DNA from: Paracentrotus lividus
Lineage: Eukaryota; Echinodermata; Echinoidea; Camarodonta; Echinidae
Reading direction: 5' to 3'
Length of the DNA stretch: 64,000 nt
Assembly (NCBI GenBank): GCA_940671915.1
Contig: CALNVZ010002100.1
Location: forward strand, 8,265,515-8,329,514
How positions within the stretch are numbered: the stretch's first letter is position 1; every line of letters begins with the position of its first letter. Under the pieces are notes generated by a model that saw only the letters and a program-made list of their open reading frames with translations, was not told the origin of the DNA and searched no databases. The translations under genes were made by a program, and so were the position numbers. Below are positions 28,989-43,900 of this stretch, in pieces.

Positions 28989-31900
28989 CATTTATAAAGC
29001 GCTTAATACTGATGTTTCTAAGCGCTCAATATTCTGCTTAGAAAATATACTAAAACAAGGAATTATAATAACAATAACTTAGTTACAAAGAGGACAGGAC
29101 AAAGAGGACAGGTGGAATACAATTTTTATAATCTACAACTGATCTAAGAGAATGCATCATTTATGCATGTAGGAATTATAGTTGATATCATATGAGGTGA
29201 TGGTGTGCCTTCATAGGCCTCACAGATAGAAAACCCGATAAAATTGCCTGACTTCAATATGCAGTATTCAGGGTAACACATCGTTGGTACACGTATAATC
29301 TCAGGAGACTGTAACAATGTCGAACATAAGAAACACAACACTATATTCCATCTGTCTCAATCTCTAATATAGCTCTCTCTATCTCTCCATTTCTGTCATG
29401 ATATACACTACAGTGTGTCCCAGAAAGAAATATATACTTTTGAAATGGCTACAAAATAATAAATATATAAATGATTCATATGTAGGGAAAGCTCATATCC
29501 TTTGCTATCATTTGACACCAAAAAGTCCGAAAATGATGCATGCTTCAATGAGCAATGCCCACGTTTGTGAAGGACACAAAAACGAGGCTGCGCAGGAATT
29601 CGCTATGCATTTACCATCTGCCTATGGGCGGCCATGAGGGATAAAAACTATAATGGCAAGAATCATTGGCTAAAAAAAGACAAAATAAACCAAAAGACGA
29701 AAAACGAACATTAATAATATGAAAACAGAAAGGTTGTCTATTACATGTTTGCATAACATATTGATCTTTATTTCTGACTTTTGGTTTATTTTGTCTTTGT
29801 TAGCCGATTCACGCCATTATTGCTTTTGATCCCTTGTGGCTGTCCACAGGCAGGTGGTAAATGCATAGCGAATTCCTGCGCAGCCTCGTTTTTATGTCCT
29901 TCACAAAAGTGGACATTGCTCATTGAAGCATGCATCATTTTTGGTGTCAAATAATAGTTGAGGATATGATCTTTCTCGACATATGAATCTTTTCGCCCAA
30001 GAACCATATATTTCTTATTTCCTAGCCGTTTCAAAAGTGTAAAGTTCTTTCTGAGACACACTGTATATACGTGTTTCAGCTTTCAAATATACATGTATGC
30101 TAATCATTGCCGCTTCAAATTATAATTTTGTATTTTAAACGATTTTTTATTTGAAACTATAGACTGATGCAAGTATTTAAACGATTATTGATTTAAAGAG
30201 AAAATTATATCAAATGCATATCATTTTCCTCCATTCGGTATAAATGTTTACTGCATAATAGATCTTACCATAATCACTGAAACCCCTTCAAGTGCGGTAA
30301 ATTTCCTCATTTCCCCCTTTCTCTCCATCTTTTTTAAAATCTATTTTCTATTTTTTTTTTCTTATACAAAAAAATATTTGAACTTCATCTGACGTCGAAT
30401 CTTAATAAGCCTTCGGTTCCATATGTTTTCAACAAGTTTAAATAATATGGAATACACCCACGATAACAATTACAGCGTTCATTTATGATTGTATGATGGA
30501 TTATTGCTGCCACCACAAGATAAACAGTATCCATATAGATTTATCCTGGCCAAAGATCTGGGATTTTATGGGATTACCTGGGAGTGGATTTGATTAATAG
30601 CATGTATATATTTTATGGTTTCCTTCCTCGAAAGAATGAAAGGACGAAGTCCTCTAAATTCGCGTGCCCAATTCAAAATGTCAATTTTCCTAATGAAATA
30701 TATTATAACCTTTTAAAATCAACTCTCAAAACTATTTGTGATATGATCGACTTCCTTTTTATTTTTAGTTTTATAGGTTTATGGCTTATCCTTCTTTGAT
30801 TTTGACCAATTTTTACTGAATGAAAACGACATGCATAAACTGTCTAAAAAAAAAAAAATCGCTTAATCATGTTTATCTTAATAAAATCAAGCATCATTAA
30901 TTTATGCTATTCCGTGTAAAATGTGTCGATGAGGACATACGGGACGTGTATAGCCAGCCAATTACTAACGGGTATGAAAATAAAAACTTCTGATCGCTAC
31001 TCATAATCCTGAAATATATAATAAAAAGAATAAGGAAGATCAAAACAATACTTATACTGGATGGAGATTTCTTGTAAAAGCTTGCTGCTTCATCGACGCT
31101 TCCGATTGCTTATTTCCAGCTATTTTATCTACCTCTTATACAGGATTAATGACACTGTTCTATTATTTATATATCACAATTTCGTCTCAAATTATCATGC
31201 ACTCCACAAGACAAAATTGATAAGTTTGTACGTGCCATGATTATTTTATTCGTCCATTGGCGGCTGATTTGTTCCAGTTTCATGTTTGCTAATTCAGCAT
31301 GAAGGCATTGTGTTTTAATTGGGGCAAGTAGTATCAGAATGAAACATGATATGAAGCATTACTACTGTGATATATGAGGGGAAACATTTATCTAGACAAC
31401 GGAAAGAAAGACAGATGAAAAAGTGGGTACAGGCGTTGCACTGGTACTATGCAAAAGGAGATTAAAACAGAGAGAGAGAGATACAAAGAAATACTTAAGA
31501 AAAGAAAAGAAATGTATACCAAATAAGGCACACAAAAAATGAGAGGAAAGTTAGAAAGAAAGAAAATGAAATAAAAAAAAAAAAGAGAAGAGAATTACTC
31601 TTCAGAAGACTACCTGTATAAGCTCTTTAGGTGTTCACTTGATTATGAATGAATGTATGTCACTCGAGATTAGGAAAATATATTTAGAAATAATAACTCC
31701 TGAACCAAGACGAATGGTGCCGCAAAAACAGAACGGTTATGAAAAACCTGGTGCATCGTCTCATGATTAATCGAGAGAAAGTTTCTAATCAAAACATGAG
31801 TCGATGACATCCTAGCTTCAAGGAACGGTAATAAGCTCTATCAACATTCACCCCTCATATCGTTTTACTTCCCTCGAAAACACCAAATGCATCCCTGCAC

Positions 31901-34900
31901 TAATTTCAGTTATAAAAACGTGAAGTACATTTAGTGTTTTTAATGCTTCCAGTGTCCGTATATGAGTGCTGTGTAATATGAAGAAGCGTTTAAAAAATGC
32001 TTCAATTTCAAATAAGTGATTTATATTACAGATAGAGGGGCTTAAGGGAATGACTCCAACTCCATGATTAACACTGTCGGGTAGGTTATAGGGGTTATCT
32101 CATGTGTCATGAAATGAGGGATGCACCAACACATTAAAATTGCGATTTATTTTTCATTAGTGAAACATTATCCAAACTATTCATGCCCTCGATCCACAGG
32201 TGCATTTTAAAATGACTTCATTGCTATGGAAACGGAGCTAGATTGAATATGTAAAAACGTAAAGAAGTGGGTGATGTCAATATACACTCTTTATCATCTC
32301 ATACGCTTTAGTACTTTTGCCAGTCATATTTATTCTAAAGGCTTCCATTCAAATTGATGGAATTCAAACATGGTTTGCAGTATCATACTCGTTTATATTC
32401 ATTATTGAGATGAATATTTGCTTACAATTATAATGGTTGTCGATGATGAATTTCGCAGTGCACTACATGCATCCGCGTTGCAAAACTTAGTTTCAATTGA
32501 CGATCTGAATATCCTCCCTATCATCTCTGATGATTTTGAATATATCCCTCATTTGAAACTTTTAATGAAAGACCAAAGTACAATATTTGAAGGATCATCG
32601 TGTTTAAGTACAAACAGACCGTGTGCCTCCTTGACTGCCTTAATTACGAAGGTCGTTTATTGCTCTAATATTACTGGATTTAAATCATACATTTAAACAA
32701 GGATCTCACTAGAAAGTCTTTGCACGATGCATTCACAAAAAATGGAGACTTTACACCGTAATTAATCTGTCAGAATAATCACGGAAAGCACTTTTTCTCA
32801 AAATAAGCACATATTCTGCAAGGAAATATTTTTTACAATGTCGATATGGAGTATATAAATTCTTTTTGGAAATTGACGTGTATATCGATTGATCTCTGTC
32901 GTTAGCAACAAATAGTCTTATACAAAGATTTTTTTTAAATCTGACATTTATATTTTTGGTACAATCAAATTTCAGTAATGTTTAAAATATAAAAATGATG
33001 ATATATAATTTTTTTGTTTATCAAAGAAGAAAATAAATGTTATTTTGAAGTACATTGAATCAATATAAAGTCTGGTATTATGTCACTAATTCACCATATT
33101 ACCACCGTATTCCTTGAAGATGGAGGTCAGTTGAAAGCAAATAGGATTTACATTTAAAACTAGAAAGTTTTTCAGATTCCGAGCGATGATTAATAAATGC
33201 ATTAGCTGGGTAGTATCGTGGGTAGTATACACTAAGTATGGAAGCGATGGGAGAAAATAGGTCATGGTAGACACCAAGAAGTCTTTGACCTTGTGTAATT
33301 TGATTGGTGCACATGGAGTCACCATCCTGTATGCACTGACTCAAATATCTACTGGCGTCAGTCGGGCTTCCCCTCGGAATACTAAGAGATTGAAAACAAG
33401 TCTTAACGCCTCTTCTTCTTCCTATGTTTCCATTTTAATTCAAGTCTTAATATCAGTCAATGTCGAATGGATATTCTATATTGGTAACTCTATGATCTGG
33501 GTCTAACCTTCTTATTTTACCAATTTTAAGTGAGAACACACTTTCAGTACAAATCCGCTAAATAAATTCAATGTAAATAAATTCTGCCATTACATTTAAT
33601 AATTTTCTCAGTAGTGGCGGATCCAGGCTAGGCGGGGACGAGAGCACATTATAATTTGAAAACCACTTACTGACTGTACATGTATGTTAAAAATCGGGTA
33701 AAAAATCCTCGCCCCCCCCCCCCATATCGGGCCTGGCGCCCCCTATTTCCAAACAAATTCTGGATCCACCACTATCTAATCATGAAATAAGATAATGAAT
33801 TAGGCATTATACAATAGTAGGCATTATAAAGAATGACCTTTCCATCTTTCCATAATTTTCCTCTAATTGCTATTTTTACTCTTTTAAATGTCAATTTCTT
33901 TAATACTTGTCAAATATTTTGTATACGTTTTTCAAACAATAGCTGCCACATCTATTTAAAATAACTATGGTTTAGTAGTTAATCATTTTCTAGTCATTAC
34001 GGGGAGATTTCTTTTTCTTATTCATAAAAACAATATTGCTTTGTTCGTATTAGAAACCTGTCTTTTGAGCATACAGCGCATTTCTATCTAAATCCCATTT
34101 GCACTCAGGAAATCAGTCAGTCTTTCATCAGTTCCCAGTTATGTGTTAATGTACAGGGAGGGAAAGTGGTACGCTTAAGTGATGAGCAACGTGTTGTTTC
34201 AAGTGCTCTCAATCTTCATTCCCTGCCACGCATACAGAGGCCGTCAAAGGTGTCTGTTTTTAGGCACACGCTCGAAATGTATCTGTGCACTGATACATTT
34301 ATCCCTTTTCGTGCTTTTGTTTTTGTTTTTAGGTCGTTTGATTCATTTACTACATGTTTATTGACATAGAAGAAAAGCGTTCTAAGATTGATAATTTATT
34401 AAACGTCACAATAGTCAAATTTTAGATTATGAAACAAGAGTTAAGATGGTTACATCCAAAAATATTTGTCACGAGTGTTTTAGTCATGAAACATCCTGTT
34501 TTGTGTTACCGTTCGTTTGTTTCATTAACTATGATTGCTTTATATACGAAAGCTAAATAAAACACATTGGATGTTATCCATTTATACCCTAGATATGAAA
34601 CAAGAGTTTAGATAGTTAAATCCGAAAGATTATTCGTCTGTAATTTGTAAGAATATTGTAAATCTATGGCTTTAGCAATCTTAGTTTTAATTACATTATT
34701 GATGTAAGATGAACTAAAAATGATAATATGCAGAATGACACATGAGATGAGATGACATCACACATATAGGTAGCACGTATGCAGTGAAACTGAGCACAAT
34801 ACAAAGATGGCGTCCACTCACCTGCGATGCTAAGGCTGGTGTATAGAATCCACATTGCAGGCATACAGGTCTCTCACAATCAGTACACTCTAAACCTTCC

Positions 34901-37900
34901 TGTGCAGACCCAGGAACAGCAGCTTCATCTAGCTCAGTCCTATTGCACACTGGACACAAGGTCTTAGTTGTGCCCTCTCCTACACCTACACTTGACGCGT
35001 CTGATGTACGCCGCTTGATGTCCGTGGTGTACTTAGTAAACTCGTCTTCAAGATTCCTGAAGAGAATGATAATAAATGAAACTCGAATTTATTTATTGCA
35101 ACCGTAAGCTTTTAGGTTGGATTCGAGTTGGCATTAGCATTGGATTTATCCACTCCCTGGGGAGCATTTCATCCACAACACATGCTGAGTAACCAAACTT
35201 CACGTTCGCATCCTAACTGAGTATCCGTTTACACCTGGGATGAGAGAAGCGTACATACAAAACGCTTTTTTTAATGATTATAAGTTTTGGAGATAAAAAC
35301 CCAAGACCTTTGACATCCCCAGTCAAGTAAAATGACAGCTAAGTCTAGTAAACTTCTACACATCCAATTAAATCAGTCAAAATGGCACGTGTACGATTTT
35401 TAAACATTCAGATCTATGTAAGATGTGAAACTCCCGTGTGCCTTACAGGAACTGTATGTCATACAAACATGAATGGGTGATTGTATCAAACTCTACCACT
35501 GACGTAAAGTAATTAATTATCCTTCTGATTAGGATCTATTATAAGGATTAATTTGACCTTCCTCACTGCAGACTCCGTTCATCATATCAATCTTTTTTTT
35601 CTTCAATTTAATAAACGGATTTCATCATTTAATCGAGTGTTCCCTCTCACTCTCCCCTTCCCTCCCCGCTCTCTCTCACTCACTCTCTCTCTCTCTCTCT
35701 CTCTGTGGTTGTCTCTCTCCCTCATCTCTCATTTTTGTTAAATTTCCTTTTTTTTTTTGCCATATCTTTTCTCTATAATCATCATTAATTTATTATAGAT
35801 AAATAATAATTAAAAAAATTAAACCGAGACAAAAAACAACAAAAACACAAACAAAAAACGTGTTGTGGGCCCCAAAAAACACTCACTTTCAACATACATT
35901 AATGAACAATGATCAGTGGTTTACACAGATTTATTCGCATGTGGATAGAGTATTAAGTGTAATTCACAGGCTGACCGTATCCCATCATCAACATGTATAT
36001 CCAAGCATTAAGCATAATCCAGTTGGCATAGTGGAGCTCTCTTACCTTAACTCTTGGCTGTCCACAGCACAATTTTAATTACGCCATAACAGAATGTAGA
36101 GAACATCCACAAAATAATACATGAATAATCCAAAGGGTGTGTGTCGCAGAGTTATGAAGCAAGCTTGAATGTACAAGATTTACAATGCGATGAATATATA
36201 AAAAAAAAAAACTCTGAATGCAGATAAAGTATTAATAAATGATGACAACCTGATGACTATATCTCGACGATAACTTGCTTTAGTTTCTCCTATATACACT
36301 CGACTAGTGTATAACCGTTGGTATATATACCTGTGTTATCATCCAGACTGCGATGTGCAACCTATAGAACTGAAGAGGTATAATGTGATACCCCCTCTCC
36401 TAAGCAGTTAAGATTCCTTAATGTGCATGTTCAGGAATGTAAGAGGAAAGTTATACGTGCTGCTAGTAGGTGACAATATCTTGGGGATAGGCTGACGGGG
36501 GTAATTGAGTCAACGTAATGATAGAAGGACCAGTACATGCGTCTAGAATGCATAATGTCAACTTGAATAATGCAACAGGATCAGGGCCTGTGGGTATAAG
36601 TAGATGGCAAAGATCAAGGCTATAGTCTTCAATCTTCAGAAACCGTTTTGATACTAAGAGACGATTTGTGGCATCGTCACGTCTGCGTGCCTATATAGCA
36701 ATCCAAAGTTATAGCACCTCATTCATCAAAAAATGGTGTTATCTCTTGAATACTGCAATTCTCAATCAATGTAATTTTCCCCTTTTGTTTCCTTTATGCG
36801 TTCGTACATTAAACCACTTTGAAATTTAAAATTTACATTCACATTTTTAAATTTACATTTGACAAGTATATATGATCTTTTAAACCATCTATGTGAAGTG
36901 TTCTTACCCACACTATACCATGTATCCATAGCAGCAGAATTTTTTTTTTTATAATATAGACTATATAGCACAGATCTACAAATTTATCATATTAAGTCTT
37001 CTCTTTCTTGAAATGTTGAAGAAAAGAATTGCAAAAATTAAAATATCTTCATAATTTGTCACATGACAAAATCCTTTGATGGTAAATTCCTCATCTTAAG
37101 TTCCACTCACGACTACCGTCTTTCACACTACCAAAATAATTAAACATACATTTCCAGTCTAACAAGAGCAAAAAGCATACTTTGCCATGTTCGTGTCCTT
37201 AATTAACTACTCTCCAAAATTTAACTTTAATATTTTGGATATTAATGATTACTCTTTCCAAGCACATCAATCGAGCGAATACAGTCCAAAATCATGATCT
37301 CCATGTGCCTGATATCAATGCTGAATAATTAAAATATCCATTAGGGTTTTGCTACAAAGCTGTATTTAGCTGGTTGTATATCAAGACCTTGGGCATTGAT
37401 ATTAAGGCTTGATATGAGAAACAGCGAAAAAATACGGTAACACGATGCGGTATAGTAATAATATATTTAAGTTGCGAGAGAGAAGCTGATCAAGTATACC
37501 ATACGAGCACCTGCTTCTTCACGCTTTATGTAATGTGATTATCAAGAAGAAGAGAAATTGTGCACATGGGTTCCTGACATGATTTGATTTGATCTGATTT
37601 GATTTGACCTATGAGACACTGTCGTGTAACTGCTGATTTCAAGTGTGTTTGCAAGACGTAAAAAACATCATACCTGGAGCGACGTCTATATTCTTCAGAG
37701 AAAGCACCTGTAGAGCCAACGGCTGCATCTCCCGAAATAACAATACTTTTCGAAAAATCGAAAAATACAACGAGCAATCACTTCATAAATATACGTAATA
37801 GCTTATTCATTTGGTTCTAGGAAAACTACCTCCTGACAATTACTACGCCTGGGGGGGGGGGGCATTTCATCAAAGGACTTGTTGGATGTTTTATCCGACA

Positions 37901-40900
37901 AACTGTTAAAAGCTACTGAAATGCTTGTATCTGATTGGCTGAGAGCAAATTTGTCAGATAAAATGTCCGACAAGTCCTTTGAGGTGTCACAGCGGTAAAT
38001 ATTTCCCCATTGACTCGTGTGTTAATTTTAGATTTCGAAACGTTAGTATAGAAAAGGGTGAAAATTGGGCTAATTAATGTCTAGTAGTAATTTAAAGACA
38101 ATTTACTCATCTTCTCACTGTTAGTCTCAAAACATAGGCATAGCCAGCTCGATTTTTTTTTATTAATCTAGAAAATATAGCGCCCTCTCGCGGACACTGT
38201 TGGATAGGAAGTTGGAGGCAGTAAATTGGCTTCTACATTCACCCTCGTCATATAGTTCCAAAACAACTGCCAAGATCTTTCCCATTTTGTGCAACGAGTG
38301 TACAAGTCTTGCTTTCCTGGGAATCGGTGTCATTAAACAAATCAAATTAATATGATTTTCGTTAATCTGGCGTTTGAAATTAGTTATTTTGTCTTTGGGT
38401 TGGCTCGCACTCACATTTTTGGTGTCTTCGAAGTAATTAGGCCTGTGTGACCTTGATGAAATGCCTCCCCGGACAACTCCCCTGCCAAATATCTACACCT
38501 AACTGTACACATACCGAGTGAGCCTGAAAAAAAAATAAACACCTAGAAAATTGTCAATAAAAAGAAAACCTATTCGTGTTGTGTTGTACTGTTTTGTCGC
38601 GTTTTATTTTGCGTTATTTGGTAAAGTTATGATAAAACAATGCTTTTCTTATGTTATCATGTTTCTTTGAATATTTCAATAAAACAAATACACAAAAACT
38701 TTTTTTTTTAAAGAAAATCTATTTACGAAATCCATATTATTATATATATTCTATATAAAATAGCTTGAATAGCGCAGTAGAATATATACTTAGTGTTGAA
38801 TAGTTTCTGCGCTCTATAAATATACTATTATTATTATTATTATTATTATTATTACTACTACTAAAAGAGTGACTTCTCAAATCTTCTAGTACCATTTTCG
38901 TGTGGTATGTGTGTACGCTTGGATGAATACGCCGCATTGTTTGCAAACATGTAACTTTCGAATTGTGCAAAAAAAAAGTGGGGGTAAAATCAAAACAACA
39001 AAAGCTAACAAAAGAAACTCCATCCTGATTAAAATAGCATAACTTTTTAACAAAAATGTTTTCAGCCAAATAACTTAGCAAGGATATTGTTACACTTATT
39101 GACTAGACTTTGTGTGAAAATGCCAGGATTGATTTATGGAGTAATCAGCACACATCGAAGAATAAATTGTCACTTCCAGACCTAAAAAGGTCTAATCCTT
39201 TTATAAAGTGATTATTTTGTATTTGATGCGCTTTCACTCAAGCTTGACTTCGCATATCTATCTCATTTTCACACACAATGTAGGCAACAGATATAACAAC
39301 ACTCCTGCCACGTTATTTGGCTTAATACATTTTCGTTATAAAAGGTTATGCTATTTTAATCAGGATAAAGTTGCTTTACAATTCGAAAATTACATTTTCG
39401 CAATCAGTGCGCAGTGTTTATCTAAGCGTAAACACACCCCCACAAACATTGCATCGGAAGATGACATGTGTGAGAATTTTCTCTTTTAAAATATGTATAA
39501 TAACGTAGATTTCATAAATTAATGACAACCTCCTATAGGTGTTTAGTTTTTTTCTGACTCACTCGGTATAACCCTAACCCTATTTCTGGGGGTAATTAAG
39601 TGGTAGTTATCCTATTACGCATTCATTTAAATCAATATTACCAAAATGAAAAATAAATTTTCGTTTCAATGAAGATTTGAAAATCGAATCGACCCCATTC
39701 CCCCAAAAAACAAATTATATGTCTTTAAAAAAATTAATTTAACACTAAACATAATTATATACCCGAACTTTGATTGAGAAAACGTCATTATAATATAACT
39801 TGCATAAGCGTCTTTATATCTACAATGTTATATAAAATGTTATAATGACTATTTTTGTTTTGTATTCTTAAAGAAATGATTATCAATTTAATACATTCCG
39901 TTTACATCCTGACTTAATTTCATGAATAAACCTTGGATTTTAATGAAATTTGAAATAAGCGTTCTAACAAAAAATGCTTTTACCAATTTTTGCCTGAAAC
40001 TTTGCCTGTCTCTAATTCATATTGCAAATAGGAGTAATCAAATCAATCATATTACTTGTTCAAATATTGCTAGAGGTGACAAATTATTTGCAAATCTAAT
40101 ATACAAATGCATTTGCTCTGTTTCTTGGGAACAAATTTAACATATTTAAAATTCAAGGAATAAACTACAGTATAAAGAAATATTTAATTATACTGATGGA
40201 TGAGTTATGACACATTCAGGCATCATCATACTTTATAAGAAAGCAGGTTAAACGACGTTCTGAATATACAGCCATAATTTGATGATAACAAATTGTAATA
40301 TAGATTCATCCCGTTAGCTTTGCATTTTTTTCTTTCTTTCTGGACAGGGTTAAGTCTGAAATTAGGTGTCGCTTTAATTTCCAAATTGAGAATTTTAAAA
40401 AGGCAAAATCTTTAAAGATATATATTCAATAAAAAAGAAAATTGTCATTATTCCTCGTTGAGTGTGCCTTTAAACTGACCACGACCTGTTAATATGAGCA
40501 GTGAAGACAAAGCCTCTATGCATTATACCACCCAATACCCGACACGTATATCCCCGTCGGGCAAGCCATAACCTCATTTTGCCTCCTCTTCTCTATCTTC
40601 GTTATTTGATTCACGTGTAAAATGAAGCTTCACACTATGATGTCTCGAATGGGCATCCAATGTGACCATCAAAATGAGATTTATGTAGAAGGTCTGGTTC
40701 CGCCCTGGCAGCTTTCAGCCGCCATTACATCTCACTCTCTTCCCATATAACCTCCAGCATGTAGCCAATATTTCATTATTATGTCGGGTTAACTCTATAC
40801 CTTGCATGTATAGCGTTTGAACTCACACTGCTGTTTTGTGATGCTGGGGGATTGTTAATAGGAGCAAGCAGTCATGCGCAGCCTATAATTTACTGCATCT

Positions 40901-43900
40901 CTCATAGCGATGGGATCTTCTCCACTATAAGCTCGTCTATTGGTCGCGCTTTATTTATAGTAAATTATCATGAAGGCGTTTGAGAGAGGATGAAGGTGTT
41001 GATAATGAACGGTTGTGCAATATCGACCCCTTTACTGATTCATCATTGAAAACGCATATCTCAAGTGATATCATGATTACGACAAAGCAAGCATGCCCTA
41101 AATCTCAAATCTGAGTTTGAACCACCCCCCCCCCCCCCCCCCATTCAATTCAATCGTTTCAAGGGGAATCCCTGCGGGAAAGAACACAGTGTCCCATAGT
41201 GTGTTCAATTAGTCGACTATTTTAAAAAGCTCGAATTTAACAGTGTTGGGATGTTTTTACACAATACACTCTAAAAACTGAAGTGCTAATTTATGGGTGC
41301 TCGTATAGTGACTGCACTTGAAGTGCTAAATCAGCACCTGAAGTGCTGTTTTAGCACTTACCCAAGTGCTAATTTATCAACAAAAAATGTTCATGGTCGG
41401 TATGGGATTCGAACCGGGTTCACCTAGACATGGAAGAGTACCGCTGACGTTACCAATAGACCAACGGAGATCTCGCTAACTGGCTTTAATAATGACAGCA
41501 TAGTAGATGATTATGGCAAATTTGAAGAAAGTTCATCATGCCACAATATGATCTATTAGCAACCGTGAGATGTGAATTGGTCTAACGTGCTCGTCAGCGC
41601 TTCTCATGCAGGGGACCCAGGTTCGAATCCCAACGAAGTCGCTCCATTTTTGCTGAAAGTTCAGCTCACGTGAAAGTGCAAAAACAGCACTTTGAGTGCA
41701 GTCACTATGCAAGCACTTAAAAAGTGCTGATTTCAGCCCTTGAAGAGCTAAAAACAGCACTTCAGTTTTTAGAGTGTATGGTTCTCCATATAGTGTCCAC
41801 ATAAACGAACTGTAAATTTAACTCCTCACAATGTGAAGATGTGGTTCACAGTGTTAAAACACTCGAATTTAACAGTGTGAAGATGATTTACGGTATTAAC
41901 TGTATTTTGTTTATTTATTAAACTGTGAGTTATTTCAGAAAACTTGGCAGGAAGTCATTGACTAACATGAGCTCATGCCATATTGAGTATAAAGCTCATG
42001 AAATAATGACGTTAATTTTTGTTCATGTTACGATGAAATTACAATCCAAACAATCATCATCAATACAATTGTAGAGGGACATTCATTTCTTCCATTTTCA
42101 TTCTGACCCATAATGCAGCATTCCACTCGTTCCCGCCATTCCTGACCAATCGATATGCTCGAATATTCATCGCAGCGGGTCATAAATCAATATGTTTCCT
42201 GCATATGAAATAACCAGCACGAAACTAAATACTTCTCTCGTCGTGGTCTCTGTGTGAAGGGAGCATTGTGAAAGGGGGAGGTGTTAAATCTGACTACATG
42301 ACCACCTGCATGATCAAGAATGCTTTTTAGCACTAATTATAATGATTGGAATGATAATTGTATTGTCTATCGACCAGCATCTATAGGTAAACGGAAGTAT
42401 ATACATATACATTCTACTTGTTCTTCGCAATAGAATTAACAACACGAGACCTATTTTTTAAACGCTACAAATTCCAATGCATACTGAACCATAATTTAAA
42501 AAAAATTTTAGTTATTAAAAAGGAATAATCATTACTTAGTAAATTTATTAATCTCTAGGTGAATCATATGTTAAAAATTGACAAATCTTATTCAAGCGGG
42601 ATGAGTTACGTCGTGTTTCAAAATGAGCATCTTCGAGTCGATAATAATAAATAAATATTAATCAGATAGGAATGATCATATTCAAACAGCACAGTAGAAT
42701 CATGTGTATATTCTTATGAAATCTCTGATAATTCATAAAGTGCATCCTCTATTAGCCATGTTAGCAGAGACAAAAAATTTCCACAGGGTAGTCCTGAACA
42801 AACGATAGGCTGAAATATGAAATTAAATATGAGTGTTGTGTACCCTTGTTGTATAAATGGTTTTCTGTTTCACATCAAGATGTGATTAAATAAGAGATTA
42901 GGGCTTAATGTTATCATGTTTCATGCTGCCTTAATCTTAACCAGTTTGAAGGTCTATAGCACCTCTGTCTAGAATTTGATGACATCATAATGGACTTGTG
43001 ATGAAATAAATTGTAGATGTGCACAAGCTGTCTCGTTGAATAAAGAATTTTATAAGCTTTGCATCCATTATCAATGGCACAATATAAAAATTATAATGTT
43101 CAATTACGAAAAGAAGAAAAATTTACAGATTATTTTGATGTTTTCATGGAATTAAAGTGTTGTAGCTGAAAAGCATCAAATGCATGTATCAAAATAGAAC
43201 CAAATGAATAATTTTCTTTTCTCCATACAGTTTTGTTAAAAGCACAGAGACCAATAAATAAATGATTTTTTTTTTTTTATTAATTATACATTTTATAGAT
43301 AACTATTTCATCGTATACGCCATGTTCATTGCTTACTCCTTCACTATACGTATAAGAAAATCATCTAATTATTATTTTACTATAAAAGCAGGCTGTTCTT
43401 GGGTTTTTAATGTTGTATATTTTTGCGATGTTCAAATGCTATGGCCCCCCCCCCCCAAAAAAAAAAAAAAAATTCTGCCGTTCTAAAATCATGCATAATA
43501 TTAGATTTCTTCTATTCCAATTATTATCAGCTAAGAAAATGACCAGAATATATTCGTTCATACAACCATATAAATTATAACCAAGCTTTAAATCAACATA
43601 ATTTCAAAGTAAAAGGGAACATGCTGTAGTGTAAGTGCCTTCTATTTACTCAACATCTCACAATATAATTAAACATCGGAGTGTAGCTATGATTTGATTT
43701 GAAATAATTTTAATGCAGTGATTTCTGCATATCCAATACAAAAACACGACCTCACCTAGAGATATCAGAAAAAGCGGCAATCCCTTGATATCTTGCTGGT
43801 GAAATCTACATTTTCTTACTAAATCGCAAAGTAATTAGCCCACGCCTCATCTTTCGTTCCATTTATTCTCAGTAGGCCCATAAGCCGAATAACCTACAAT

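Larger units (their letters stand above)
6618..34821. other. RIM intron 2
   Basis: A 28.2-kb intron with no coding exon that I can support. Identified contents are the duplication at 10.1-12.35 kb with an 801-bp insert, dinucleotide repeats at 13.46 kb, an inverted-repeat element at 21.18 kb, a 58-bp tandem duplication at 21.78 kb, the 39-bp minisatellite at 23.8 kb, a trinucleotide/SINE-like tail at 28.96 kb, a foldback element at 29.4 kb and a small MITE at 33.6 kb. The stretches between show nothing recognisable. Confidence 0.75.
38512..39568. mobile_element. Foldback MITE, TACCGAGTGAG family, copy 2 (with nested inserts)
   Basis: The ends TACCGAGTGAG and CTCACTCGGTA match copies 1 and 3, but at 1057 bp it is about 210 bp longer. 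The extra length lies in the left arm between AAAGAAAACC (38561) and AAAAGAGTGACTTCTC, where other short elements are inserted. Arms otherwise share AACAACAAAAGCTAAC and related phrases with the other copies. Confidence 0.8.

Noticed and set aside
29398-30061. Two related open frames in opposite orientation (sharing MMHASMSN and GHKNEAAQEFAMH)
   Set aside because: They are the two arms of the foldback element, so the similarity comes from the inverted repeat and not from a gene pair.
37676-37777. Minus-strand segment with protein-like GAFSEEYRRRSR followed by a good donor (CAG|GTATGA), between RIM exons 1 and 2
   Set aside because: Possible exons are 34 or 55 nt, neither a multiple of three as phase 2/2 requires, and no polypyrimidine tract precedes the candidate acceptors.
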